Assembly (NCBI GenBank): GCA_027311705.1
Contig: DAICYJ010000140.1
Coordinates: 1 to 53,859, forward strand
Direction: 5' to 3'
DNA length: 53,859 nucleotides
Source of the DNA: Novosphingobium sp.
GTDB taxonomy: Bacteria > Pseudomonadota > Alphaproteobacteria > Sphingomonadales > Sphingomonadaceae
The position numbers and the translations under genes are program-made. Below, one piece after another: positions 7,811 to 16,994 of this stretch; position 1 is the first letter of the stretch, and each line of letters begins with the position of its first letter. The notes under the pieces were generated by a model. That model was not told the origin of the DNA. It made no database searches and was given only the letters and a program-made list of their open reading frames with translations.

Positions 7811-8867
7811 CCAGCGCGGCGAGGCGTTTGGCCTGGTCCTCGGCGATCAGCGCGTCGATCATTTCGCCAAGCCCGGTGCCCTCGAGGATTTCGGGCAAGC
7901 GGTGCAGCGTCAGATTGATGCGGTGATCGGTGACGCGGCCTTGCGGAAAATTGTACGTGCGGATGCGTTCGCTGCGGTCGCCCGATCCGACCATGGCCTT
8001 GCGCGCTTCGGCTTCCGCCCCGTGGGCTTCGGCGCGGCGCAGGTCATACAGGCGCGTGCGCAGCACCTGCATCGCCTTGTCCTTGTTCTTGTGCTGGCTG
8101 CGCTGGTCCTGCTGGATCACCACCAGCCCGGTGGGCAAGTGGGTGAGGCGCACCGCCGAATCGGTGGTGTTCACATGCTGACCGCCCGCGCCCGATGCGC
8201 GGTAGATGTCTATCTTGATGTCGCCGGGTTCGATCTGCACGTCGACTTCGTCCGGCTCCGGCAGCACGGCGACCGTCGCGGCGCTGGTGTGAATGCGCCC
8301 GCCGCTTTCGGTAACCGGCACGCGCTGCACGCGGTGGACGCCGCTTTCGTACTTGAGCTTGGCGAACACGCCCTGCCCGGCAATGTTGGCGACCACTTCC
8401 TTGAACCCGCCAAGGTCGTTGGCGTTGACCGAGACGAGCTCGATGCGCCAGCCCTGCTCGGCGGCATACTTTTCGTACATGCGATAAAGGTCGGCGGCGA
8501 ACAGCGCGGCTTCGTCGCCGCCGGTGCCGGCGCGGATTTCGAGCATGGCCGGCCGCACATCCGCCGAATCGCGCGGCAGCATGGCAATGGCGAGGCGGTG
8601 CTCGGCATCGGGCAACTCGGCGCGAATGCGGGCGATCTCCTCCTCGGCCAGTTCGCGCATTTCGGGATCGTCCAGCGCGGCGAGGCTGGCGAGTTCGCCC
8701 CGCATCTCGCGCACTTCGCCGGCGACGCGGGCGATCGGCTCGAGTTCCGAATAGTCGCGGCTGGCGGCCACGAAGTCCGCGCCTTCGAGCGTGCCGGATG
8801 CCAGCCGCGCCTCAAGTTCGGCAAAGCGCGAGGCGAGTTGGGCAAGGCGGGTGTTGGAAACGCTCAC
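7803..8867 (-). CDS. prfA: Peptide chain release factor 1
   Basis: Recognises UAA and UAG stop codons and triggers peptide release on the ribosome. The 354-residue length is standard. The catalytic GGQ lies at 228-230 ('[16 protein letters not shown]') and is the target of PrmC. The codon-reading tripeptide is P184-V185-T186 in '[14 protein letters not shown]', a PxT-type motif that marks RF1; RF2 would have SPF. It overlaps hisS by 4 nt (ATGA) and prmC by 8 nt, so the three genes form one translationally coupled operon. Confidence 0.97.
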   Translation of the reverse strand: MSVSNTRLAQLASRFAELEARLASGTLEGADFVAASRDYSELEPIARVAGEVREMRGELASLAALDDPEMRELAEEEIARIRAELPDAEHRLAIAMLPRDSADVRPAMLEIRAGTGGDEAALFAADLYRMYEKYAAEQGWRIELVSVNANDLGGFKEVVANIAGQGVFAKLKYESGVHRVQRVPVTESGGRIHTSAATVAVLPEPDEVDVQIEPGDIKIDIYRASGAGGQHVNTTDSAVRLTHLPTGLVVIQQDQRSQHKNKDKAMQVLRTRLYDLRRAEAHGAEAEARKAMVGSGDRSERIRTYNFPQGRVTDHRINLTLHRLPEILEGTGLGEMIDALIAEDQAKRLAALDA

Positions 8868-10147
8868 TCGGCGCCCATCAAAAAGGCATCGAAAACATCC
8901 TGCGCTTCGACCGAACGAGCAAAACCCTCACCCAGCAGCTTCAGCGCATTGGTCGGCGCGCCATCGCGCAAATCGAGCGAGGCGATCATGGCAGGTTCCA
9001 GCTTGCGCGCGCGGTCGAAGCGCTTGCGCGGGCTGCCGGTGGCGATCACCTCGGCAGAAAATCCGCCGCGACGGAACGCCGTGACCAGGCCGAGCGCGGC
9101 ACTTTCACGGTCGGTATTTTCCGCCACCACCGCGACATCCAGCTTCGCCGGTGCCAGCACGCCCGCATCGGCCACCAACATCGCCAGCCGCTCGATCCCC
9201 GCCGCCCAGCCAACCGCCGGGGTGTGCGACCCGCCCAAAGCCTCGATCAGCCCGTCGTAGCGCCCGCCGCCCAGCACGGTGCCTTGCGCGCCCAGCCGGT
9301 CGGTGACGAATTCAAACGCGGTGTGGCGGTAGTAATCCAGCCCGCGCACCAGCGCCGGTGCGCGGGTCCAGGCCACGCCCGCCGCGTCCAGCCCGCCGGT
9401 CACCTTGGCGAAGAAGTCCGTGGCTTCCGCCGAAAGGTAATCGTCGATCATCGGCGCGTCGGCCACGAACGCCTTGTCGCGCGGGTCCTTGCTATCGAGG
9501 ATGCGCAAGGGGTTGCGCTCCAGCCGGTCCTGCGAATCCTCGCTCAGCTCGCCCTTCACGCTGCGGAAATAGTCGATCAGCGCCAGCCGCCATGCCTCGC
9601 GGCTGGGCGCATCGCCCAGCGTGTTGAGGTGCAGGGTGACGCCATCTGCGATGCCCAGTTCCTTCAGCAACTGGTCCGCCATCACCAGCAGTTCCACGTC
9701 TGCTTGTGGTTCACCCGCTCCGATGATCTCGGCGTCGAGCTGGTGGAACTGGCGATAGCGGCCCTTTTGCGGGCGTTCATAGCGGAACAGCGGGCCGTGG
9801 GTGGCGACCTTCAGCGGTGCATACTGCTGCCAGCCATCGGTGATCCACGCGCGGGCGAGGCCGGCGGTGAATTCGGGACGCAGGGTCAGCGATTCGCCGC
9901 CGCGATCCTCGAAGCTGTACATTTCCTTGGAAACGACATCGGTCGTCTCGCCCAGCGAGCGGCTGAACACCGCGGTTTTTTCGAACACCGGCATTTCCAC
10001 CCGGCGGAAACGATAGAGCTTGCGCACCCGTTCGAAGGTTTCGACCACAAAGCCGAACGCCTCGGCATCGGCGCCGAAGATATCCTGCGTGCCGCGAATG
10101 GCCTGCGGCGTTTCGGGGCGGGGTGGCTTGATTTTGTCGTTGCTCAT
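8864..10147 (-). CDS. hisS: Histidyl-tRNA synthetase
   Basis: Charges tRNA-His. It is a class II synthetase of 427 residues. Visible signatures are 'IRGTQDIFG' (18-25), the motif 2 region '[18 protein letters not shown]' (121-138), the histidine-binding '[13 protein letters not shown]' (268-280), and the motif 3 region '[15 protein letters not shown]'. The C-terminal anticodon-binding domain follows. The start '[19 protein letters not shown]' agrees with the family. It heads the hisS-prfA-prmC operon and is divergent from the M61 peptidase gene across about 100 bp that must contain both promoters. Confidence 0.97.
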   Translation of the reverse strand: MSNDKIKPPRPETPQAIRGTQDIFGADAEAFGFVVETFERVRKLYRFRRVEMPVFEKTAVFSRSLGETTDVVSKEMYSFEDRGGESLTLRPEFTAGLARAWITDGWQQYAPLKVATHGPLFRYERPQKGRYRQFHQLDAEIIGAGEPQADVELLVMADQLLKELGIADGVTLHLNTLGDAPSREAWRLALIDYFRSVKGELSEDSQDRLERNPLRILDSKDPRDKAFVADAPMIDDYLSAEATDFFAKVTGGLDAAGVAWTRAPALVRGLDYYRHTAFEFVTDRLGAQGTVLGGGRYDGLIEALGGSHTPAVGWAAGIERLAMLVADAGVLAPAKLDVAVVAENTDRESAALGLVTAFRRGGFSAEVIATGSPRKRFDRARKLEPAMIASLDLRDGAPTNALKLLGEGFARSVEAQDVFDAFLMGAE

Positions 10148-10246
10148 GATCGCGCGCGCTTAGCGCGGTAACGCGCCGGTGAAAAGGATGGCGAAAAGGT
10201 TTGGGCCCCGGTTGCGGTTGAGACTTGTTCACGGCATGAAACCGGA

Positions 10247-12202
10247 ATGTCGCCAAAAACACTCGCCGCGTCGCTCCTCCCCGTCCTTCTCGCGTCCACA
10301 TCGGCGCTGGCCCAGGTCCAGCCGCCGGGTAATTCGCGGCCCGTGGCGGTGGCGATCGCACAGTCGGTTCCCGATGCGCAGGACATGGCCTTTCCCGGCA
10401 TGATCGCGCTCGATATCGACGCCAGTGACGTGGTGACCGGCGCCTATCGCGTCACCGAAACGATCCCGGTTGTACCCGGCACCACCCGGCTGACGCTGCT
10501 TTATCCGCAATGGCTGCCCGGCAACCACTCCCCGCGCGGCCCGATTGCAGAACTGGTCGACTTGCGCTTCTTTGCCGGCAATGCGCCGCTGGCGTGGAAG
10601 CGCGATCCGGTAGAACCCAATGCGTTCCATGTCGATCTGCCCGCCGGCACTGCGCAAGTCGTGGCGAAGTTCGTCCACACCTCGCCGCTGCGCGAAAGCG
10701 AAGGCCGCGTGACGATGACGCGCGAGATGCTGAACCTGCAGTGGGAGAAGATGAGCCTTTATCCCGCTGGGCATTATGTGCGGCAGATCCGCGTAAAGCC
10801 CACGGTCACGTTCCCTGCGAACTGGTCGGTGTTCACCGCGCTGGATGGCAAGGCGGCGCAGGGCAATCGGGTGACGTGGGGCGTTACCGACTATGAAACG
10901 CTGGTCGATTCGCCGATCTTTGCGGGGCTGCATGCCCAGCGCGTCGATCTCGGCACGGGCGTGTGGCTGGATGTAGTGGCCGACAAACCCGAGCTTCTGC
11001 CGCAAAAATCGCCCAACCTGCAGGCCTATCGCAACCTGGTGACCGAGGGCGATGCGCTGTTCGGCGCGCGGCACTTCGATCATTACGACCTGCTGACGGC
11101 GATGACCGATCGCATGGGCGGCATCGGGCTGGAGCATCACCGGTCCAGCGAAAACCAGATGGAACCGCGCACCTTGGTCGATTGGGCCGATGGCGACTGG
11201 GACCGCAATGTGCTGGCCCACGAATATGTTCATTCGTGGAACGGCAAGTTCCGCCGTCCGGCGCGGCTGTGGACGCCCGATTATCGCCAGCCGATGCAGG
11301 ATGACCTGCTGTGGGTCTATGAAGGGCAGACGCAGTTCTGTGGCTATGTGCTGGCCGCGCGGTCGGGCGTGCAGAGCAAGGACATGGTGCTGGGCCAGAT
11401 CGCCAGCAACGCGGGCGGCTTTACCCAGACGCCGGGGCGCGCATGGCGTTCGGTGGAGGATACCACGGCCGATCCCGTGCTCGGCTATGGCAAGGCCAAG
11501 CCGTTCCCGTCGCTGGCGCGCGGCACCGAATACTACACCGAAGGCGCACTGGTGTGGCTGGAGGCGGACCAGATCATCCGCGACGGCAGCGCCGGCAAGA
11601 AAAGCCTCGACGATTTCGCCCGCGCGTTCTTTGGGCTGCGCAATGGCGATTGGGGTGTAGTGCCCTATGAATTCTCCGATGTCGTCGCCGGCCTGAACGG
11701 GGTCTATCCCTATGACTGGGACACGTTCCTTAAGACGCGGATCATGACGCCGGGGCAGCCGGTGCCGCTGGGCGGGATCGAGCGCGGCGGGTATCGGCTG
11801 GTGTGGAAGGAAGAACCCAATCCCTATGACAAGGCGCGGATGAAGGCGAACAAGTTCCTGTCGCTCAACCATTCGCTGGGCTTTGCGGTGGACAAGGACG
11901 GCAAGGTCACTGGCAGCCGATGGGATAGCCCCGCATTCCGCGCGGGCGTGGTCACCGGCGTGGAGATTCAGGCGGTGAACGGCACGGCCTATGACGCCGA
12001 TGTGCTGAAAACGGCGGTCACTTCGGCCAAGGGCAATGGCAAGGCTGTGGAATTGCTCGTGAAACGCGACGACCGTGTCTACACGGTGACGGTCGACTAC
12101 CACGACGGGCTGCGCTGGCCCTGGCTCGAACGGGCACCGGACGCGCGCATCCCATCGGGGCTGGACCGGCTGCTCGCGCCCAAGGGGGCGGCGATAAAGT
12201 AG
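10247..12202 (+). CDS. Secreted M61 family metallopeptidase with PDZ domain
   Basis: A zinc peptidase of the M61 (glycyl aminopeptidase-like) family, 651 residues, exported by a Sec signal peptide ('MSPKTLAASLLPVLLASTSALAQ'). The N-terminal beta domain spans about residues 35-240. The catalytic domain contains the zinc motif H325-E326-Y-V-H329 in 'LAHEYVHSWNGKFRRP', with the likely third ligand E359 in 'LLWVYEGQTQF'. A C-terminal PDZ domain (about 545-620) shows 'FRAGVVTGVEIQAVNGTAY'. It probably trims peptides in the periplasm; the substrate is unknown. AACCGGA just before the ATG is a weak ribosome site. The DUF1345 gene follows 16 bp later and is likely cotranscribed. Confidence 0.9.
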   Translation: MSPKTLAASLLPVLLASTSALAQVQPPGNSRPVAVAIAQSVPDAQDMAFPGMIALDIDASDVVTGAYRVTETIPVVPGTTRLTLLYPQWLPGNHSPRGPIAELVDLRFFAGNAPLAWKRDPVEPNAFHVDLPAGTAQVVAKFVHTSPLRESEGRVTMTREMLNLQWEKMSLYPAGHYVRQIRVKPTVTFPANWSVFTALDGKAAQGNRVTWGVTDYETLVDSPIFAGLHAQRVDLGTGVWLDVVADKPELLPQKSPNLQAYRNLVTEGDALFGARHFDHYDLLTAMTDRMGGIGLEHHRSSENQMEPRTLVDWADGDWDRNVLAHEYVHSWNGKFRRPARLWTPDYRQPMQDDLLWVYEGQTQFCGYVLAARSGVQSKDMVLGQIASNAGGFTQTPGRAWRSVEDTTADPVLGYGKAKPFPSLARGTEYYTEGALVWLEADQIIRDGSAGKKSLDDFARAFFGLRNGDWGVVPYEFSDVVAGLNGVYPYDWDTFLKTRIMTPGQPVPLGGIERGGYRLVWKEEPNPYDKARMKANKFLSLNHSLGFAVDKDGKVTGSRWDSPAFRAGVVTGVEIQAVNGTAYDADVLKTAVTSAKGNGKAVELLVKRDDRVYTVTVDYHDGLRWPWLERAPDARIPSGLDRLLAPKGAAIK

Positions 12203-12218
12203 GCACGAAGGGGCAGGA

Positions 12219-12884
12219 ATGGCGCGCAGCGGCTGGCAACTCGGCAAGCGGATCGCGCCGCCACGCTTCGTGCTGTTCCTCGTTCTGCTGATCGCCGGCA
12301 GTTATGGCTGGAGCCGGTTTTCCGAAACGCGCGGACTTGCCGATTCGCTGGCGATGGGCTTCGATTTCGCTGCGGTGGGTTTCCTCGTGTCGCTCTGGCC
12401 GCTGCTGCGCGATTGCGATGTTGAAACCATGCGGCGGCATTCGGAAGAAAACGACGCCAACCGCGTGCTGGTGCTCGGCATCACCACGGTGCTCACGCTG
12501 GTGGTGATGGCCGCCATCGCGGGCGAGCTGCCCACCGCGAGCAAGGGCGATCATCTCGCGATGGGCAAACTGATCGGCACCCTGATGCTGACGTGGCTGT
12601 TTGCCAACGTGGTCTACGCGCTCCATTATGCGCACGCCTTCTATCGGTCGGACGAGGATGCGGGCCAAGATTCGGGCGGGCTCGACATTCCGGGCACCGA
12701 CACTCCGGACTACCTTGATTTCGCGTATTTCGCCTTCACGCTGGGCATGACCTTCCAGACATCCGACGTCCAGATCACCTCGCGCCCCATCCGGCGCATC
12801 GCCACGCTCCACAGCTTTGCCGCGTTCATCTTCAATATCGGCGTGATTGCCTTCACCATTAATGCACTCGGCGGCTCGAGTTAA
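12219..12884 (+). CDS. DUF1345 family inner-membrane protein
   Basis: A 221-residue membrane protein with about five hydrophobic segments: 'FVLFLVLLIAGSYGW', 'MGFDFAAVGFLVSLWPLL', 'LVLGITTVLTLVVMAAIAG', 'LIGTLMLTWLFANVVYALHYAHAFY' and 'FAAFIFNIGVIAFTINAL'. The family hallmarks 'HYAHAFY' and 'DFAYFAFTLGMTFQTSDVQI' are present. These resemble the filter region of two-helix channel proteins, and the function of DUF1345 is not established. It lies 16 bp after the M61 peptidase and just before the putative ppa promoter. Confidence 0.87.
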   Translation: MARSGWQLGKRIAPPRFVLFLVLLIAGSYGWSRFSETRGLADSLAMGFDFAAVGFLVSLWPLLRDCDVETMRRHSEENDANRVLVLGITTVLTLVVMAAIAGELPTASKGDHLAMGKLIGTLMLTWLFANVVYALHYAHAFYRSDEDAGQDSGGLDIPGTDTPDYLDFAYFAFTLGMTFQTSDVQITSRPIRRIATLHSFAAFIFNIGVIAFTINALGGSS

Positions 12885-12900
12885 TTCGACACAAGTATTG

Positions 12901-12928
12901 TTGCAGCGCACAAGAGCCGGCGCTAGAG
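12901..12928 (+). promoter_or_regulatory. Candidate promoter of ppa
   Basis: TTGCAG at 12901-12906, a 16-base spacer, then CTAGAG at 12923-12928, about 45 bp before the ppa start. The same arrangement (TTGCAC, 16 bases, CTAGAG) precedes the cytochrome gene at 51206, which supports both. No experimental evidence. Confidence 0.4.
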
Positions 12929-12972
12929 GCTGCCGAAACGACCCGGCCACACGGCCCAACCAAAGGCAGACC

Positions 12973-13521
12973 ATGCGCATCGACATGATTCCGACCGGCG
13001 ACAATCCCCCGGAGAGCCTCAACGTAGTGATCGAGGTGCCATCGGGCGGCGAACCCGTGAAGTACGAATTCGACAAGGCTTCGGGCGCGCTGTTCGTCGA
13101 TCGCATCCTGCACACGCCGATGCGCTATCCCGCCAACTATGGATTCGTGCCGCACACGCTGTCGCCCGATGGTGATCCGCTCGATGCGCTGGTGATCGCC
13201 CGTTCGCCGTTCGTCCCCGGCTGCGTCGTTCGCGCCCGGCCGATTGCGGTGCTCAATCTCGAAGACGAGCACGGCGGCGATGAAAAGCTGGTTTGCGTGC
13301 CGGTCGATTCGACCTTCCCGTATTATTCGGACGTGAAAGAGCGGGAAGATCTTCCCGAAATCGTGCTCCAGCAGATCGAGCACTTCTTCACCCACTACAA
13401 GGACCTGGAAAAGGAAAAGTGGGTTCGCGTTGGCAAGTGGGGCGGCGCTGAAGAAGCAAAGCAGGTCACTCTGGAAGCCATTGCCCGTTACGAAGAAGAC
13501 AAGGCCGCCAACCCCGCCTGA
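12973..13521 (+). CDS. ppa: Inorganic pyrophosphatase (family I)
   Basis: Hydrolyses pyrophosphate released by biosynthetic reactions, pulling them forward. The 182-residue soluble enzyme carries the family I signature D66-G-D-P-L-D71. Other conserved parts are 'EVPSGGEPVKYEFDK', 'TPMRYPANYGFVPHTLS', and 'HYKDLEKEKWVRVGKWGGAEEA'. The start at 12973 is preceded by AAAGGCAG and matches the family N-terminus; the track ORF runs 126 bp further upstream through non-homologous sequence. It is convergent with the mechanosensitive channel gene. Confidence 0.96.
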   Translation: MRIDMIPTGDNPPESLNVVIEVPSGGEPVKYEFDKASGALFVDRILHTPMRYPANYGFVPHTLSPDGDPLDALVIARSPFVPGCVVRARPIAVLNLEDEHGGDEKLVCVPVDSTFPYYSDVKEREDLPEIVLQQIEHFFTHYKDLEKEKWVRVGKWGGAEEAKQVTLEAIARYEEDKAANPA

Positions 13522-13523
13522 TT

Positions 13524-13559
13524 CCTGCGGTCGCAGGCCGTGCCGGTCACTCGACCGGC
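13524..13559. terminator. Two adjacent hairpins between converging ppa and mscS
   Basis: CCTGCG-GT-CGCAGG (13524-13537) and GCCGGTC-ACTC-GACCGGC (13542-13559) are perfect short stems in the 25-bp convergent gap; the second includes the channel gene's stop codon. Neither has a T-tract, so they may be Rho-dependent or 3'-end-stabilising hairpins rather than true intrinsic terminators. Confidence 0.35.
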
Positions 13560-14929
13560 CGGCTTGCGTCCAGCAAGTCGTTGCTTTCATCGTCGGTGGC
13601 GCGTTCGCGCGCCACCATGCGTTCGATGTGATGTTCGGGCGCCACATCTTCGGGCTTGAGATTTTCCGCCGCGATCGTGGCGGGCGGCGGGACCGGAACC
13701 GGTGCAGACCGCGCTGAAGTGTCGTTACCCGAAGGCGCAGCCCGCTCCACCTGAATCTTGTAGCTGCCGTCCGGAATCACGAAGCCGTTGTCGCGCAACG
13801 CGCGGCGCACCGCTTCGAACGCCAGCGTGCGCGCCTTGCCGAAACCGGTCTTGGTCTGGTCGACCCAGCCGGTGAAATGCACCACCTGAGTCGTGCCCGG
13901 CATTTCCGAGATTTCCGCCGTAGGCTCCGGCTTTTTCAGCACGAAATCGAGGGCCAACAGCGTCTCCAGCGCCAGTGTACGCGCCACGCACGGGTCGGAT
14001 GCATGATCGAGCGTCAAGTCGAACGCGAAGCGGCGCGTCGGATTGGTTGAAAAGTTCAGGATCACCGCCTTGAACACGGTCGAGTTCGGAATGCGCAAGT
14101 GGTTGCCGTCGAGCGTCATTAGCACGGTCGCGCGGCTGGTCAGGCGCACCACGCGGCCTTCGTGACTGTCGATGCGCACATGGTCGGTGGCGCGGAACGG
14201 CTGGCGCACCGACAGCATCAGCGACGACACATAGTTGTCGATCGAATCGCGTACTGCAAAACCCAGCGCAATACCGATCACGCCCGCGCCGCCCAGCACC
14301 GCGCCGAGCAAGGCCGTCGCGCCGACGATATCCAGCGCCAGCACGATCCCACCGACCACGAAGGCAAAGCGCAGTGCGGTGGCGACCAGATCGGCGAGGA
14401 ACGGGTTGGGCGCCAGCCGGTGCCACAGCTCGCGCCGCCCGGCGATGAAGTAGCCCAGCATGCCGACAAGGATGGCGACGACCACCGCTACGCCGATCAG
14501 CGGCAGCGCGCGCCACAGCCCCACCGCCTTGCCCGAAACGCCGCTCAGCGCAGGCGTCAGATTGCGATCGACCTCAAGATTGCGGGTCACTTGGTTCTGC
14601 ACCGTGACCACGCCCGCAAGCCGTTCGGCAATGCTGCCCGCCTGGTCGATGGCCTTCTGGTCCGCCACCGTGCCGGACAGGGTGACAACCCCGGCGGAAA
14701 CCTGCACCTGCACCGGCTTCAATGCCGAGATCTGGTCGAAGATCGCCCGTATCCGGCCGGTCAGGCGAGCATCGTCCGCGGCGCTGTTGTCGGCCTGAAT
14801 AGGCGATGGCGATGGCGCCGGAGTTGCGGCTGGGGCGGCGGCCAGCCCGGGTAGCGACTGTGCGGCCGCCACCGGGGCGATGATGGCAATCGACAGCGTA
14901 ACAAAAAGCATGCGCAGGAACTTGGTCAT
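13547..14929 (-). CDS. BON-domain mechanosensitive ion channel (MscS family)
   Basis: A 460-residue protein with an N-terminal signal peptide ('MTKFLRMLFVTLSIAIIAPVAAAQ') and a Pro/Ala linker. A periplasmic BON-like domain follows (about 50-125, with 'VQVSAGVVTLSGTVADQKAI'). Then come membrane helices from about 140, including the pore helix 'TALLGAVLGGAGVIGIALGFAVRDSIDNYVSS'. The MscS beta domain has 'PFRATDHVRIDSHEGRVVRLTSRATVL'. A long C-terminal tail is acidic and disordered. It should open under membrane tension to release solutes. BON domains bind phospholipid or peptidoglycan-associated ligands in other proteins, so the fusion may tether channel gating to the envelope. It is followed by the pmbA-like gene on the same strand. 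Confidence 0.88.
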   Translation of the reverse strand: MTKFLRMLFVTLSIAIIAPVAAAQSLPGLAAAPAATPAPSPSPIQADNSAADDARLTGRIRAIFDQISALKPVQVQVSAGVVTLSGTVADQKAIDQAGSIAERLAGVVTVQNQVTRNLEVDRNLTPALSGVSGKAVGLWRALPLIGVAVVVAILVGMLGYFIAGRRELWHRLAPNPFLADLVATALRFAFVVGGIVLALDIVGATALLGAVLGGAGVIGIALGFAVRDSIDNYVSSLMLSVRQPFRATDHVRIDSHEGRVVRLTSRATVLMTLDGNHLRIPNSTVFKAVILNFSTNPTRRFAFDLTLDHASDPCVARTLALETLLALDFVLKKPEPTAEISEMPGTTQVVHFTGWVDQTKTGFGKARTLAFEAVRRALRDNGFVIPDGSYKIQVERAAPSGNDTSARSAPVPVPPPATIAAENLKPEDVAPEHHIERMVARERATDDESNDLLDASRPVE

Positions 14930-14978
14930 GGCCCCTTAAGCGACCAGCCCCCGACGGGTTCCCGAAAAGGGCGGCGGA

Positions 14979-16325
14979 TCAGTCCCCCGCGATACTCATT
15001 CCGTCTACCCGCAGCGTCGGCACGTCGATTCCGCGATGGATGTCGAGGTCGTTGGCGGCAGTCAGCGCGGCGAACATGTCGATCAGATTTCCGGCGACGG
15101 TGAATTCGGCAATGGGCCCCGCAATCTCGCCACTGACGATGCGGAAACCCGAAGCGCCCCGGCTGTAATCGCCGGTCACGCCATTCACGCCCATGCCGAT
15201 CAGTTCGGTCACATAGATGCCGTCGGCAATGTCGGCCATCAGCGCAGCCGGGCTGACGGTGCCCGGCTGGAGCACCACGTTGCTGGCGGAAATCTGGGGC
15301 GCGCCCGATCCGCCGCGCGCGGCGTGGCCGGTCGGCACCGCGCCCAGCTGGCGGGCGGCGGCCGAATCCATCAGCCAGCCGGTCAACCGGCCATGCTCGA
15401 TCAGTGCGCGCGGGCCGGTTGGCAGGCCTTCTCCGTCGAACGGGCGCGAACGCAGCCCGCGCAGGCGGTGCGGATCGTCGGTAATGGTGATCGAACTGTC
15501 GAAGATCTGTTCGCCATCCTTGCCCAGCAGGAAGCTGGATCGCCGGGCGATAGACGCGCCGGAAATCGCGCCGAGCAGGTGACCGACGAGTGTGCCGCCC
15601 ACGCGCGGATCGAACACCACCGGCATCGCGCCGCTTTTCACTCGCGCAGGATCGAGCCGCGCCACTGCGCGCTCGCCCGCCTTGCGGCCGATTTCGTCGG
15701 GCGAAAGCAGGTCGGCCGCGTGGCGCGTGCTGCGCCAGCTGTAATCGCGCTGCATATTGCCGCCTTCGCCCGCCACGACGCTGGCGGACAAGCTGTGGCT
15801 GGTCGCGGCATAAGCGCCCGAAAAGCCGTGGCTGGTAACCAGTGCGACGACGCCGCGGCCCGCGCTGGCGCTGCCGCCTTCGCTGTTGGTCACGCCCGGC
15901 ACCGCGCGTGCGGCGTCTTCGGCCTCTTCGGCCATCGTGCGCAAATCGCGCGGCGAGGGCTCCACCGGATCGTCGAGATCGAGCGCGGGCGCACCGGCGC
16001 GCAACAGCAGCTCTTCAGGAGCAAGGCCGGCAAACTTGTCGGCAGGGGCCGCCCGCGCCATCGCCACCGCGCGGATCGCCAGCTCGTCCAGCGCATCGTT
16101 GCCGATGTCGGTGGATCCGATCGAGGCCGAAGCTCCGCCCACGAACACGCGCAGCCCGATCTGTTCGGATTCCGATCGCTCCACGTCCTCCAGCGCGCCG
16201 AGCCGCACCTGCACCGATTCCGAAGCGTTGGCGATGTAGACGGCGTCGCCCGCCTCCGCACCCGCACGGGTGGCGCGCTGGATCAGCGCCTGGCAGCGCT
16301 CCTGAGCTTCGGCGGCGGAAAGCAT
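14979..16325 (-). CDS. pmbA: PmbA/TldE-like protein of the TldD/TldE metalloprotease pair
   Basis: A 448-residue cytoplasmic protein of the TldD/PmbA family. In the known pair TldD carries the zinc site and PmbA (TldE) is the partner; together they degrade unfolded peptides and, in some bacteria, mature RiPP antibiotics or antitoxins. Family features here are 'SEQIGLRVFVGGASASIGSTD', 'VPGVTNSEGGSASAGRGVVALVTSHGFSGAY', and 'VIGMGVNGVTGDYSRGASGF'-type C-terminal sequence ('ELIGMGVNGVTGDYSRG'). No HExxxH zinc motif is seen, which fits PmbA rather than TldD. No tldD is in this window. It precedes a small membrane-protein gene's 3' end by about 90 bp on the same strand. Confidence 0.9.
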   Translation of the reverse strand: MLSAAEAQERCQALIQRATRAGAEAGDAVYIANASESVQVRLGALEDVERSESEQIGLRVFVGGASASIGSTDIGNDALDELAIRAVAMARAAPADKFAGLAPEELLLRAGAPALDLDDPVEPSPRDLRTMAEEAEDAARAVPGVTNSEGGSASAGRGVVALVTSHGFSGAYAATSHSLSASVVAGEGGNMQRDYSWRSTRHAADLLSPDEIGRKAGERAVARLDPARVKSGAMPVVFDPRVGGTLVGHLLGAISGASIARRSSFLLGKDGEQIFDSSITITDDPHRLRGLRSRPFDGEGLPTGPRALIEHGRLTGWLMDSAAARQLGAVPTGHAARGGSGAPQISASNVVLQPGTVSPAALMADIADGIYVTELIGMGVNGVTGDYSRGASGFRIVSGEIAGPIAEFTVAGNLIDMFAALTAANDLDIHRGIDVPTLRVDGMSIAGD

Positions 16326-16414
16326 GGGCGGGTCTTTCGGTTCGGGCGCAACCGCACGGACATGCGGAAAGCGGCCGATCTAGCGAGCCTGTGCCCGCAC
16401 GGCAATCGCTGCCA

Positions 16415-16801
16415 TCAGACGAACGCGACGATCACCTTGTACAACCCGGTCAGCAGGAATGGCAGCCCGATGGACAGCAGCCACACCGCCAACTGGTCCC
16501 GTCGGTAAGCGGATCGCAACGATGGATCGGCCGCACGGTCGTTGTCCAGAACTTCCCAGCGCCGTTCATAGCGCCGGTAAAGCGGAATGATCGCGGCGAC
16601 GAGCACCACCAGCCCGACCAGCGGCAACAGCGAACCGCCGCGACCTTCGACCGCGTGCATCGTCACGAAAATCTGCAGGGCAGTATAGACCAAAAGGCCA
16701 TAGGCGACCGTGTCGCTCATCCGCTTTCGCCAGTCGAGCCGGCGCCCCCCCTCGCGCCTGGTGCCAGCAGTTCCATGCGATCCGTCGATGATCTTGTTCA
16801 T
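16415..16801 (-). CDS. Small membrane protein of unknown function
   Basis: A 128-residue protein starting 'MNKIIDGSHGTAG', with a basic region then three hydrophobic segments: 'VAYGLLVYTALQIFVTMHAV', 'LLPLVGLVVLVAAIIPLYRRY' and 'AVWLLSIGLPFLLTGLYKVIVAF'. The start at 16801 is chosen over the track start six codons upstream because it has a G-rich site ('GGGGGAACCCC') just before it. No recognised domain. The segment between the second and third helices is charged ('RRYERRWEVLDNDRAAD'). It is divergent from lptB. The 190 bp between them hold no other gene I can see. Confidence 0.65.
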   Translation of the reverse strand: MNKIIDGSHGTAGTRREGGRRLDWRKRMSDTVAYGLLVYTALQIFVTMHAVEGRGGSLLPLVGLVVLVAAIIPLYRRYERRWEVLDNDRAADPSLRSAYRRDQLAVWLLSIGLPFLLTGLYKVIVAFV

Positions 16802-16994
16802 TGGGGTTCCCCCGGGCATTCTCTCGATTCGACTACATCATGCATTCCTGCGCGTTTCAAGGGATATGCGGCATTCAGGCCGCGCCATGCACAAATCCTG
16901 CCAGATTGGATCGCTGGGCCTTTGCCCCGGCGCGCTACGCGGCTATGGCAATGCCGGACGAACCGGTGACAACGACGAGCGAACCTGCGAACCC

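Noticed and set aside
5680-7926. 748-residue plus-strand ORF
   Set aside because: Runs antisense across the DUF4167, prmC and prfA genes; hydrophobic and arginine-rich segments arise from the repeat codons.
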